Shown here: piece by piece, positions 1-7,725 of the stretch
Layout: each line of letters begins with the position of its first letter
How positions within the stretch are numbered: the first letter of the stretch is position 1
NCBI RefSeq assembly: GCF_013267195.1
Contig: NZ_CP053941.1
Coordinates: 1,550,001 to 1,614,000 of the forward strand
Direction of reading: 5' to 3'
DNA from: Halorubrum salinarum
GTDB lineage: Archaea > Halobacteriota > Halobacteria > Halobacteriales > Haloferacaceae
DNA: 64,000 nt
Notes under the pieces: model-generated
Told to the model about the DNA's origin: nothing
The model's input: only the letters and a program-made list of their open reading frames with translations
Databases searched by the model: none
Made by a program: the position numbers and the translations under genes

Positions 1-1
1 C

Positions 2-784
2 CGCGAGACCGTTCGGTCCCGCGGCATGATCGCGCTAGTGGTGCTGTTCTCGCTGCTCGTCGCGGCGTTCGCGTACGCGGTGCGGCCCACCGGCGAGAGC
101 GAGCAGTTCGCCACGGAGCTACTGCTGAGCGCCTTCGTCGGTCGCTTCCTCGTCACGACGCTGATCCCGCTCGTCGGCGTCGTCGTCGGCTACAACGCCG
201 TGAGCGGCGAGCGCGAGTCCGGCTCGCTGAAGCTGCTCCTGTCGCTGCCGCACTCGCGGGCCGACGTGGTCTTGGGCAAGGTCGCCGGGCGCGGCGCGGC
301 GATCGCGCTCGCGGTGTTCGTCGGGTTCCTGCTGCCCGCGCTGGTGTTGATCGCGGCGCCGGTCGTGTTCAACGCCGGCGCGTTCCTCGGTTACACCGTG
401 TTCGCGGCCGCGCTCGGCGTCGTGTTCGTCGCCATCTCCGTCGGCTGCTCGGCCGCGTTCCCGACCCAGCGTCGGGCACTCATCGGCGGCGTCGGAATTT
501 ACATCCTGTTCGTCCTGCTGTGGGGCCCGCTCACCGGCCAGCTCGTCGGCGCCGTCGGGCCCGCCCTCGACGCCCTGCCCGTGTCCGCGACGCAGGTCGA
601 CGTGTTCCTCCGGGCCTCGAACCCGACGACCGCCGTCGAGGCGCTCGCGAACGCTTTCCTCGCGGAGCAGCTGTTCAGCGGCGAGACCGCGAACCAGCAG
701 CTGTCGGCGGCCGCGATGTTGGTGTTCTGGACGCTCGCGCCGCCGCTCGCCGGCCTTCTGAAGTTCGACGCGGCCGACCTGTAA
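2..784 (+). CDS. ABC-2 type transporter permease, 5' end outside window
   Basis: Integral membrane subunit of an ABC exporter. The reading frame is open to the first base, and eight residues (RETVRSRG) precede the first ATG at 26, so the gene very likely starts upstream. About five to six hydrophobic segments are visible, beginning with the one at the ATG. The cytoplasmic stretch GERESGSLKLLLSLPHSR after the second segment is typical of NosY/ABC-2 permeases. The protein ends with a last membrane segment and a short acidic tail. The matching ATPase gene is presumably upstream. The substrate cannot be read from the sequence. Confidence 0.8.
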   Translation, partial: RETVRSRGMIALVVLFSLLVAAFAYAVRPTGESEQFATELLLSAFVGRFLVTTLIPLVGVVVGYNAVSGERESGSLKLLLSLPHSRADVVLGKVAGRGAAIALAVFVGFLLPALVLIAAPVVFNAGAFLGYTVFAAALGVVFVAISVGCSAAFPTQRRALIGGVGIYILFVLLWGPLTGQLVGAVGPALDALPVSATQVDVFLRASNPTTAVEALANAFLAEQLFSGETANQQLSAAAMLVFWTLAPPLAGLLKFDAADL

Positions 785-817
785 CGGTCCGAATCGGCCG
801 CCATCCGCGACGCCGGT

Positions 818-1197
818 AGTGGGCTCGGGCGGGTTCGAACCTCACTCACTCCGCTCGCTTCGCTCGCTCCGTTCCCTGCTTCGAACCCGCCCTCAGACAC
901 GCACCTCGCTGTCGCTCGCGGTTTTGCTCGCGACAGCAACAGTGGGCTCGGGCGGGTTCGAACCTCAGTCGCTCCCGTTCGCTCGCTGCGCTCGCTCACC
1001 TCCTGCTCCCTGGTTCGAACCCGCCCTCAACCAGTCACAGCGGCGCCGCTCACGAATTGTTCGCGGCGCCGATAGTGGGCTCGGGCGGGTTCGAACCGAA
1101 GAAAGACGGTCGTCTCGCTTCGCTCGACGCTGCGTCTTTCAGGGTTCGACCGCCCTCGCATACATTTCTGTGACTCACTTCGTTCGTCCCAGAAATG
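818..1197. repeat. Tandem array of tRNA-Val 3'-end fragments with hairpins
   Basis: A 21-nt sequence identical to the last 21 nt of the neighbouring tRNA-Val before its discriminator base recurs at 821-841, 944-964 and 1077-1097, and in the tRNA itself at 1197-1217, spaced 120-133 bp. Each fragment is followed by an inverted copy of its own core: 827-839 with 880-892 (13 bp), 950-964 with 1012-1026 (15 bp), and an imperfect 1083-1097 with 1143-1155. A second hairpin precedes fragments 2 and 3 and the tRNA: 908-915/930-937, 1041-1049/1063-1071 and 1163-1170/1190-1197. Loops are rich in CTCGCT. No integrase or protein gene is visible here. The array explains the whole 411-nt gap after the permease. 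Confidence 0.85.
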
Positions 1198-1269
1198 GGC
1201 TCGGGCGGGTTCGAACCGCCGATCTCAGCCTTGTAAAGGCCGCGTCATAACCAGCTAGACCACGAGCCC
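1196..1269 (-). tRNA. tRNA-Val (anticodon UAC)
   Basis: A complete 74-nt cloverleaf folds on the minus strand. It has acceptor GGGCTCG/CGAGCCC with discriminator A, D arm GTCTAGCTGGTTATGAC, anticodon stem CGGCC/GGCTG around loop TTTACAA, variable loop AGATC and T arm GGCGG-TTCGAAC-CCGCC. The anticodon at positions 34-36 is UAC, which reads GUA and probably GUG valine codons. No intron is present and CCA is not encoded. The three fragments at 821-1097 lie downstream of its 3' end in the direction of transcription. Confidence 0.95.
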
Positions 1270-1330
1270 TCACCCGTCTGAACCCGCCGGGAGCGGAAAA
1301 CGGTTTCTTTCTCGGGCGCGAGGATCGACC

Positions 1331-1810
1331 GTGAACCGCCGCCTCGTCGGGGTCGCGGCCGCGCTCGCGCTGATCGCCCTCGCCGCCGTCGGCGCCGCCG
1401 CCGCGAACCCGGCCCTCCTGATCACCGGGTACGACACCGCCACGGTCGAGGCCGTCGACGGCGAGACGGGCGAGACGCTCGCGACCGTCGAGGTCCGCGT
1501 CGCCGACGGCTTCGTGAAACGCTACGTCGGGCTCTCCGCGACCGACGATCTCCCCGCCGGCGAGGGGATGCTGTTCGTCCACGGCGAGGCGGCCGAGCGC
1601 GCCTACGTGATGCGCGACATGGCGTTCGCGCTCGACATCGTCTTCGCCGACGCCGACGGGACCGTCACGACGGTCCACGAGGCGGCCCCGGAGTCGCCGC
1701 CGCTCACCCGCTACGAGGGGACGGGGCGGTACGTCCTCGAAGTGCCGCGCGGGTGGAGCGAGCGCCACGGCGTCGGCCCCGGCGACCGACTCGTGATCGA
1801 CCGGGAGTGA
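1331..1810 (+). CDS. DUF192 (UPF0127) family exported protein
   Basis: A 159-aa protein of unknown biochemical role. It begins with a GTG codon, MNRRL, and a hydrophobic segment (residues 5-25) that looks like a signal or membrane anchor. The rest matches the DUF192 pattern: a KRYVGL element near residue 63, GMLFVHGE near residue 79, YVMRDM near residue 93, and an LDIVFAD strand followed by a conserved acidic and Pro region. The length is usual for the family. DUF192 proteins are small beta-rich domains found in many archaea and bacteria. It lies just upstream of a separate small membrane protein gene in the same direction. Confidence 0.8.
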   Translation: MNRRLVGVAAALALIALAAVGAAAANPALLITGYDTATVEAVDGETGETLATVEVRVADGFVKRYVGLSATDDLPAGEGMLFVHGEAAERAYVMRDMAFALDIVFADADGTVTTVHEAAPESPPLTRYEGTGRYVLEVPRGWSERHGVGPGDRLVIDRE

Positions 1811-1874
1811 TCCCGCTGCGGCCGCCGGGTCGGTCGACGAAACCGCTTTGGGCCTCGCCGGCGTCGCCTCGACC

Positions 1875-2288
1875 ATGACCGGACTCCCCGGCCGGATCGC
1901 GTGGAACCTCCGCCACCGCTGGCGGCGGGTGTTCGCCCTCTGCGTCGTCGGCGCCGGCGTCGCCGCCCCGCTCCTCACCGGCGTCTGGTGGTGGCTCCCG
2001 CTCGTGTGGTTCTTCGGGCTCGTCATCGTCCTGCCCGTCTTCCACGTCCTCACGAAGCCGGTCCCCGAGGACGACGCCGACGACCGCGCGGACGCCACCG
2101 GCGACCCCGCGCTCGACGCCCTCCGCGAGCGCTACGCGCGCGGCGACATCGACGAACAGGAGTTCGAGCGCAAGCTGGACCGCCTCTTGGAGACCGAAGA
2201 CGCCGAGACCGTCACCGATCCGAGCGGCGATGTCGCCGACCGAGTGCGAGAGAGCGTCCGGCGAGAAGTGGACCGAATCCGGGAGTGA
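1875..2288 (+). CDS. SHOCT-domain small membrane protein
   Basis: A 137-aa protein. Two adjacent hydrophobic segments (about residues 17-60) are followed by an acidic linker and a SHOCT motif, DALRERYARGDIDEQEFERK, then a charged tail. SHOCT domains are short helical modules often attached to membrane proteins and thought to help oligomerisation. The open frame extends up to a TTG at 1848, but I chose the ATG at 1875 because a GCTTTGGG box lies about 27-30 nt upstream, as expected for a leaderless haloarchaeal gene. The function is unknown. Confidence 0.75.
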   Translation: MTGLPGRIAWNLRHRWRRVFALCVVGAGVAAPLLTGVWWWLPLVWFFGLVIVLPVFHVLTKPVPEDDADDRADATGDPALDALRERYARGDIDEQEFERKLDRLLETEDAETVTDPSGDVADRVRESVRREVDRIRE

Positions 2289-2336
2289 CGGCGCCGGGAC
2301 AGCCGTCGCCGCCGACGCGGAGGGAGACCTCCGGGA

Positions 2337-3455
2337 CTACTCGTCGATCTCGCGGTTGTGGACCGCGTCGCCGGTGGTCCCGTCGAAGAGGTGGATCGTT
2401 TCCTCGGGGATCTCCACGTGGACCTCGTCGCCGACCGAGATCTGCTGGAGGCCGCCGACGGTGGCGATGAACGTCTCGCCCTCCGGCGCGTCTTCGAACC
2501 GCAGGTAGACGGTGTTCTCGTCGCCCATCGGCTCGACGACCTCGACCACCGTCGAGAAGGTGTGCTCGCCGGCCGGGTCGTCCGCCAGCGAGATGTCCTC
2601 GGGCCGGACCCCGAGCGTGAGGTCGGTGATGTCGCCGATGTCGCCGAGGGTGGACTCGGAGAGCGGGTAGTCGAAGGCGTCGCCGAGGAGGGTGTCGGCG
2701 TCGCGCTCGACCTCGAAGAAGTTCATCGACGGCTCCCCGATGAACCCGGCGACGAACCGGTTGGCCGGCTCGTGGTAACACTCCAGCGGCGTCGCGACCT
2801 GCTGGAGTTCGCCGGCGTTGAGGATCGCGATCCGGTCGCCCATGGTCATCGCCTCGGTCTGGTCGTGCGTGACGTACATCGTCGTCACGTCCAGCTCGGC
2901 CTGGAGCCGCTGGAGCTCCGTCCGCATCTCCGAGCGGAGCTTGGCGTCGAGGTTGCTGAGCGGCTCGTCCATGAGGAACACCTCGGGGTCGCGGACGATC
3001 GCCCGCCCGAGCGCGACCCGCTGCTGCTGGCCGCCGGAGAGGTCGGACGGTTTCCGGTCCAGTAGCTCGCCGATCCCCATCGTCCCCGCGGCGTCGGTGA
3101 CGCGCGTCTCGATCTCGTCGTCGGAGAGGTCCGTCGACTCCTCCAGTCCGAACGCCATGTTCTCCTGCACCGTCATGTGCGGGTACAGCGCGTACGACTG
3201 GAACACCATCGCGATGTCGCGGTGCTGGGGTTTCACGTCGTTGATGACGCTCCCGGCGAGTCGGATCTCGCCGTCGGTGACCGTCTCCAGTCCCGCGACC
3301 ATCCGGAGGGTGGTCGACTTACCGCAGCCGGAGGGGCCGACCACGACGAGGAACTCGCCGTCGCGCATCTCGATGTCGACGTCGTCGACGGCGACGACCT
3401 CGCCGTCCCCGTCGGGGAACACCTTGCTCACGCCGTCGAGTTCGAGCGTCCCCAT
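2337..3455 (-). CDS. ugpC: Sugar ABC transporter ATP-binding protein (UgpC/MalK type)
   Basis: ATPase of a CUT1 sugar importer, 372 aa. It contains Walker A GPSGCGKST (about residues 40-48), the signature LSGGQQQRVALGRA, Walker B FLMDEPLSNLD and the switch histidine in YVTHD. The C-terminal third has the TOBE/MalK regulatory region (LGVRPEDI and following strands). It is the last gene of the binding-protein, permease, permease, ATPase operon. In related systems one such ATPase can serve several transporters. A 34-aa ORF fills the gap to the upstream permease and stops one base before this ATG. Confidence 0.93.
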   Translation of the reverse strand: MGTLELDGVSKVFPDGDGEVVAVDDVDIEMRDGEFLVVVGPSGCGKSTTLRMVAGLETVTDGEIRLAGSVINDVKPQHRDIAMVFQSYALYPHMTVQENMAFGLEESTDLSDDEIETRVTDAAGTMGIGELLDRKPSDLSGGQQQRVALGRAIVRDPEVFLMDEPLSNLDAKLRSEMRTELQRLQAELDVTTMYVTHDQTEAMTMGDRIAILNAGELQQVATPLECYHEPANRFVAGFIGEPSMNFFEVERDADTLLGDAFDYPLSESTLGDIGDITDLTLGVRPEDISLADDPAGEHTFSTVVEVVEPMGDENTVYLRFEDAPEGETFIATVGGLQQISVGDEVHVEIPEETIHLFDGTTGDAVHNREIDE

Positions 3456-3456
3456 G

Positions 3457-3561
3457 CTATCGCCCCCGCGGAACGGCGCGGCGGTTTGAGAGCGATACCT
3501 TCGGTCGGCTGCGTGGTTGCTGTCGAGTCATGGATTGCTGCCCGCGAACGGCGCCGTTCAT
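3457..3561 (-). CDS. 34-aa Arg-rich ORF bridging permease and ATPase genes
   Basis: This ORF encodes 34 residues beginning MNGAVRGQQSMTRQQ and ending VPRGR. Its ATG overlaps the stop codon of the upstream permease (ATGA), and its TAG ends one base before the ugpC ATG. It therefore fills the intergenic space exactly. It is very basic, unlike the acidic proteome, and has no recognisable domain. It may be a real small protein, a device that carries ribosomes across the gap, or chance in a GC-rich frame. A second in-frame ATG lies ten codons in. Confidence 0.35.
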   Translation of the reverse strand: MNGAVRGQQSMTRQQPRSRPKVSLSNRRAVPRGR

Positions 3562-4502
3562 GTCGCCACCCCCTCGGCGAACTCCTCGCCGAACGCGATG
3601 TAGACCGCGAGCGTCGGGAGGGCGGCGATGAACGCGCCCGCCATGCGGAGCGCGAAGTCTTGTCCTTCGAGCGACGTGCCCAGCCCGGCGAGGATCAACA
3701 CGATCGGCGCCGCCGCGCTGGATTCGGTCTGGACCAACACGAGGGTGAACAGGAGGTCGTTCCAGATCTGCGTGAACTGGTAGATCAGGACCACTGCGAA
3801 CATCGGTCCAGAGAGCGGGAGCACGATGCGGCGGTAGATCCGGCGGATGGACGCGCCGTCCAGCCGCGCGGCCTCGATCATCTCCTCGCTCATGTTCTTG
3901 TAGTACGACCTGAACAGGACCGTACAGATCGGGAGCCCGTAGGCCACGTGCGTGACGATCAGTTCGAAGATCCCGGTGTAGTCGTTGTTGATCCCGAGCG
4001 CCCACAGGAAGCCGAGGGCGTCCTGGAGCGGGATCATCGACCAGAACTGCGAGAGCGGCACCAGCACCGCCTGGTACGGGATGAAGATCCCCGCGACGAA
4101 CAGCGCGAGGACCGGCGCCTTGTACCGCTGTTTCCAGTCGGACTGCGTGAGGCCGTACGCCGCGAAGCTCCCGAGCAGCGCCGAGATGACGGTCGCCGGG
4201 ATCGCGTACAGCGCGCTGTTTATGAGGCCGCGTCCGAGCGCGTCGAACGCCGTGCGCCACTTCTCCAGCGTGAACGTGCTCCCCGTCGGCGGCGCGAACG
4301 GGAGCGACCCGGTGACGCCGGTCGACGTCTTAAACGAGGTGACGAGCCCGGACTCGATCGGGATCATGAAGAACGCCAGGATCCCGAGGAGCCCGAGGTA
4401 CAGGAGGACCCGGTACCCGTCGACCTCCGCGAGCGCCCCCGCGGACGCGCCGGAGTCCGTCGCCGATGCCGTGCCGCCGTCCGTTCGTGCGTCGTCGTTC
4501 AT
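3558..4502 (-). CDS. Sugar ABC transporter permease (MalG type)
   Basis: A 314-aa inner-membrane permease of the CUT1 family. A disordered acidic and Ser/Ala-rich N-terminus precedes six predicted membrane helices. The EAA loop that contacts the ATPase is visible as EAARLDGASIRRIYRRIVLP. The C-terminus ends EFAEGVAT. I set the start at the ATG (MNDDARTDGG) because it overlaps the upstream permease stop as ATGA; a much longer open frame upstream runs through that other permease in a different frame. It pairs with the MalF-like permease as the translocation heterodimer. Confidence 0.92.
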   Translation of the reverse strand: MNDDARTDGGTASATDSGASAGALAEVDGYRVLLYLGLLGILAFFMIPIESGLVTSFKTSTGVTGSLPFAPPTGSTFTLEKWRTAFDALGRGLINSALYAIPATVISALLGSFAAYGLTQSDWKQRYKAPVLALFVAGIFIPYQAVLVPLSQFWSMIPLQDALGFLWALGINNDYTGIFELIVTHVAYGLPICTVLFRSYYKNMSEEMIEAARLDGASIRRIYRRIVLPLSGPMFAVVLIYQFTQIWNDLLFTLVLVQTESSAAAPIVLILAGLGTSLEGQDFALRMAGAFIAALPTLAVYIAFGEEFAEGVAT

Positions 4503-5485
4503 AGGTTCCCCCGGTTGTACTGGTAGTAGAGGTACGGGCCGACGATCCCGAGCGTCATCACGAACAGGGTGATGGCGATCGCCGACGCGTACGCCCAGTT
4601 CAGGTTCGCGTACGCCTCGCGGACCATCTTCGTCGCGAGGATGTCGGACCCGTTGGGCGGTCGGTAGCCGCCGACGAGCGAGTAGAGGAAGTCGAACGCC
4701 TTCAGCGCGAACACCATCAGGACGACCGAGGCGCTGATGGTCGACCCCTTCAGCTGCGGGATGATCACGCGCCAGTACATCCGCGCCGTCGAGGCGCCGT
4801 CCACCTTCGCCGCCTCGTAGTGCTCGTTCGGGATGGCCCGCAGGCCCGCGAGGAACACGACCATCGCGTACCCCGCGAACTGCCACATCAGCGCGAACAT
4901 CACCGCCCAGAGGACGATGTCGGGGTTGCCGATCCAGTTGACTCGGCCGAAGCCGAGCGACGTGATGACGATGTTGATGACCCCGTTGTTGAAGTTGAAC
5001 ATCCACGCCCAGAACTGGGCGGTGACCACGAACGAGAGGCTCATCGGCAGCAGGTAGATCGTCCGGAACGTGTTCTCGAACCGAATGTTCCGGTCTATCA
5101 GGATCGCCAGGCCGAGCCCGATCGCGAGCGTCACCAGGGTGAACCCGACGAGCAGAACGAAGGTGTTGATCGCGGCGTCGACGAACCCGCTGTCGGCCAG
5201 CGCGCGGCTGTACATCTCGAGGTCCAAGTCGCCGTAGTCCGGGGTTCCGAAGCCGCTGAAGTCGGTCAGCGAGATCAGGAGGTTCCAGATGATCGCCCCG
5301 TAGACGAAGAGGCCGACCAGCAGGAACGGCGGCAGCCAGAACTGCGAGGACTCGACGAAGTCGCTGCCGAAGCGCTCGTTCAGCGCGTCGATCGGACTGA
5401 ACCCGGACCCGCCGCGCTCCTCGGCGACGCCGCCGTCCGTGACCGCGTCGCCACTGTCGTCGCCGGTGTCTGTGTTCCGTGTCAT
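4499..5485 (-). CDS. Sugar ABC transporter permease (MalF type)
   Basis: A 328-aa inner-membrane permease. After a roughly 50-residue acidic cytoplasmic N-terminus come six predicted transmembrane segments, with the EAA loop EAAKVDGASTARMYWRVIIP. It ends YQYNRGNL and its stop overlaps the start of the second permease by ATGA, so the two are probably translationally coupled. It follows the binding-protein gene by 53 nt, a gap that contains a 14-codon ORF ending in ATGA at this start codon. CUT1 transporters import mono- and oligosaccharides or glycerol phosphate. Confidence 0.92.
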   Translation of the reverse strand: MTRNTDTGDDSGDAVTDGGVAEERGGSGFSPIDALNERFGSDFVESSQFWLPPFLLVGLFVYGAIIWNLLISLTDFSGFGTPDYGDLDLEMYSRALADSGFVDAAINTFVLLVGFTLVTLAIGLGLAILIDRNIRFENTFRTIYLLPMSLSFVVTAQFWAWMFNFNNGVINIVITSLGFGRVNWIGNPDIVLWAVMFALMWQFAGYAMVVFLAGLRAIPNEHYEAAKVDGASTARMYWRVIIPQLKGSTISASVVLMVFALKAFDFLYSLVGGYRPPNGSDILATKMVREAYANLNWAYASAIAITLFVMTLGIVGPYLYYQYNRGNL

Positions 5486-5526
5486 GTGGGTCGTCGTGTG
5501 CCGAAACCGCTAAAATCCGGTCGCAT
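5482..5526 (-). CDS. 14-aa mini-ORF between binding-protein and permease genes
   Basis: The reading frame MRPDFSGFGTRRPT starts 12 nt after the binding-protein stop, and its TGA overlaps the permease ATG as ATGA. I report it because the same junction type recurs elsewhere in the window. It is short enough to arise by chance. If translated, it would bring terminating ribosomes onto the permease start. Confidence 0.2.
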   Translation of the reverse strand: MRPDFSGFGTRRPT

Positions 5527-5538
5527 CGAGGACCGGTG

Positions 5539-6837
5539 TCAGTTAGAGACCGCGTCGACGAAGCCCTGCGTGGCGGCGTCGACGTTGTACGGTCCGGAGA
5601 ACTCGCTGGAGATCACTTCGTTCAGCGCCGTCATCGTCTCCGAGGGGACGCCGAGCCCGTGCTGTAGGTTCGGCGGCCGCTGCTCGGCGCTGGCGAAGTC
5701 TTCCTGCGTCTCCTGGAGGTACGGCCCGAACTCGCTCATGTCGACGTCGGTCCGCGTCGGGATCGAACCCTTGTACTGGTTGAACGCGACCTGCGCCGCT
5801 TCGCTCCCGACGAACGAGAGGAACGTCTTGGTCGCCTCCGGACTCGGGTTGTCCGACGGGTAGAGGAACGAGTCGAAGTGGAGCATGTACATGTTCTCCG
5901 AGCCGGGGTACGTCTTGAAGCCCCAGTCCTCGTTGTAGTTGAAGTCCTCGGCGTTCCGGTAGGCCCCGGCGGCCCAGTTACCCTGGTGGATGAACGCCGC
6001 GTTCCCCTCGATGATGTTCTGGTTGGACTCCGTGAGTCCGATCGAGGAGGCGTCCTCGTTGATGTAGTTGCCGAGGATCTCGGCGAGCGACTCGAAGGTC
6101 GCGCGGACGGCCGCCTCGTCCGGGCTCCCGTCGATGAAGCTCATGTACGCGTCGTACCCTTCCTGCCCGAGCATCGTCGAGGCGAACAGCTGGGTCGTCG
6201 TCCAGGTACCGCTCGCGCCGTGCGTCATCGGGATCGCGTCGGTCTCGTTCTGGACCGTCTCCAGCGCGTCGATGAGCGCCGAGACGCTCGTCAGCGAGTC
6301 GGGGTCGACCCCCGCCTCCTCGACGACCGAAGTGTTGTAGAACAGGCAGTTCAGGCGGTGCGAGCCGAGGGGGACGCCGCGATAGGCGCCGTTGTACTGG
6401 TGGAGGTCGACCGCCTCGTCCACCATCACGTCCGCAAAGCCCTCCGACTCCCACACGTCGTCGACCTCGCCCAGCACGCCCTCGTACCGCTGGAGGTTCG
6501 GGCCGGGCCAGTTGGCGAACGAGCTCGGCGGGTCGCCGTTCTGGAGCCGGTTCGCGACGACCGCGTCGAGGTTCTGGTTCCCGCCGCCGCCGATCGGGTT
6601 GAACTCGTGTTCGACGTCCGGGTGCGCCTCGTCGAAGGCGGTGACGAGCGCCTCCGCCGCGCGGGCGCCGTCGCCGCCGGTCCACGCGTGAAGAACTTCG
6701 AGCGTGTTGCCGCTTCCGCCGTCGCCGCCGTCGCCGCCGTCGCCGCCGCCGGAACAGCCGGCGAGCCCCGCGAGCGTCGCCGCCCCCGTCGCTCCGACGA
6801 AATGTCGCCGCGATAACCGCTTGTCTTGGTCTGTCAT
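5539..6837 (-). CDS. Sugar-binding lipoprotein of CUT1 ABC transporter
   Basis: A 432-aa extracellular solute-binding protein. The N-terminus has a Tat-like motif (SRRHFVGA) and a lipobox, LAGLAGC, followed by a Gly/Asp-rich linker, so it is probably exported folded and lipid-anchored at Cys28. The mature part resembles MalE-like family 1 binding proteins, including an FLSFVGSEAAQVAFNQ segment near the C-terminus. The GGGGNQNLDAVVANRLQNGD stretch resembles glucose/mannose-type binders, so glucose is a weak inference. It is the first gene of the operon and has a clear AT-rich promoter. Confidence 0.9.
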   Translation of the reverse strand: MTDQDKRLSRRHFVGATGAATLAGLAGCSGGGDGGDGGDGGSGNTLEVLHAWTGGDGARAAEALVTAFDEAHPDVEHEFNPIGGGGNQNLDAVVANRLQNGDPPSSFANWPGPNLQRYEGVLGEVDDVWESEGFADVMVDEAVDLHQYNGAYRGVPLGSHRLNCLFYNTSVVEEAGVDPDSLTSVSALIDALETVQNETDAIPMTHGASGTWTTTQLFASTMLGQEGYDAYMSFIDGSPDEAAVRATFESLAEILGNYINEDASSIGLTESNQNIIEGNAAFIHQGNWAAGAYRNAEDFNYNEDWGFKTYPGSENMYMLHFDSFLYPSDNPSPEATKTFLSFVGSEAAQVAFNQYKGSIPTRTDVDMSEFGPYLQETQEDFASAEQRPPNLQHGLGVPSETMTALNEVISSEFSGPYNVDAATQGFVDAVSN

Positions 6838-6865
6838 GGTACTTCACGGTGTACAATGGATGATT

Positions 6866-6880
6866 GCCATATATACTTAC
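6866..6880 (-). promoter_or_regulatory. Promoter of the sugar ABC operon
   Basis: A minus-strand TATA-like sequence, AAGTATATATGG, is centred near 6873, about 36 nt before the binding-protein ATG. That would give a leader of about 10 nt. It sits in an unusually AT-rich stretch (6855-6915) between divergent genes, a likely place for regulator binding. I see no clear operator palindrome. Confidence 0.6.
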
Positions 6881-7008
6881 TCATTCTTTGAGAACTATTT
6901 TTGAAGTATCTATTCGCACGTCACCCCCGTCGTAATCGGAGTTCTTTACGCCCGGTCGGACGGCGACGGACCGACGGGCATACTACGGTCCGGCGGATGG
7001 GCGTACGC

Positions 7009-7665
7009 ATGCGCCCCTCGACCGCCGCCGTCACGTATCCCGTCGCCGGCGACGCCCGGGAGCGGCCCCTCCTCGCCGTCTGGCTGCTGTTCGCGCTGGC
7101 CGTCGTCGTGCCGGTCCTCCCGGCGCTGCCGGTCGTCGGCTACCTCGTCCGCGTGCTGACCGCCAGCGAGCGGGGCGACTCGATGCCGCCCTTCCTCGCC
7201 GACGGCCGGACGCTCCTCCGCCGGTCGCTCGGCGGGACGGCCGTCTGTCTGGTGTTCCTCGGGATCCCGTTCGCGGCCCTCCTGGTGACGCTCTACGGCG
7301 TCGTCACGCTCGACCCCGGCGCGAACGCGCCGGTCGGCCGCATCCTCGCCGGATCGACGGCCGTGCTCTTCGTCGGCGTCTTCGGCACGTACCTCGCGCC
7401 CGTCTCGCTGATCACCTACGGTCGGGAGGGGTCGCTCCGCCGGGCGTTCTCCCCGGGCGCCCTCCGGCCGGTCGCCGGCCACGCCGCCTACTTCTTCGGG
7501 TGGACCCTCGGCTTCACCGCGCTCGTCGTCGCCGTCGGCGTCGGCGGCGCGCTGTTCACCGTCTCGCGCGCGGGCCCGCTGTTCGGGACGTTCGTCCTCG
7601 CGTACGGCCTCCTCGTGGCCGCGTACCTCTGGGGGCGCGCCGTCGAGCGCGCCCGGCGACGGTAG
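7009..7665 (+). CDS. DUF4013-like membrane protein
   Basis: A protein of 218 aa from the ATG at 7009, with about five hydrophobic segments and a short basic C-terminus (ERARRR). The N-terminal pattern TYPVAGD, then a membrane segment, then GYLVRVL matches haloarchaeal DUF4013 proteins, which have no known function. The frame is open from 6901, but I prefer the ATG at 7009 because a TACTAC box lies about 26 nt upstream and homologues start near this point. It is divergent from the sugar operon; the shared intergenic region may be coincidental. Confidence 0.7.
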   Translation: MRPSTAAVTYPVAGDARERPLLAVWLLFALAVVVPVLPALPVVGYLVRVLTASERGDSMPPFLADGRTLLRRSLGGTAVCLVFLGIPFAALLVTLYGVVTLDPGANAPVGRILAGSTAVLFVGVFGTYLAPVSLITYGREGSLRRAFSPGALRPVAGHAAYFFGWTLGFTALVVAVGVGGALFTVSRAGPLFGTFVLAYGLLVAAYLWGRAVERARRR

Positions 7666-7725
7666 GGGGACGGCGCGGCGCCGCGACCGACCGATTCTTG
7701 ACCGCCCGGCCCGGACTCACACGGC

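Noticed and set aside
499-999. Frames through the tRNA fragment array encoding repeated SERSER/GFE peptides
   Set aside because: The peptide repeats come from the DNA hairpins and tRNA fragments; composition is unlike proteins and no start signals are present.
818-1217. CRISPR-like reading of the 21-nt repeats
   Set aside because: Only four copies, spacing of about 100 bp, spacers containing inverted copies, and identity with a tRNA 3' end; no cas genes nearby.
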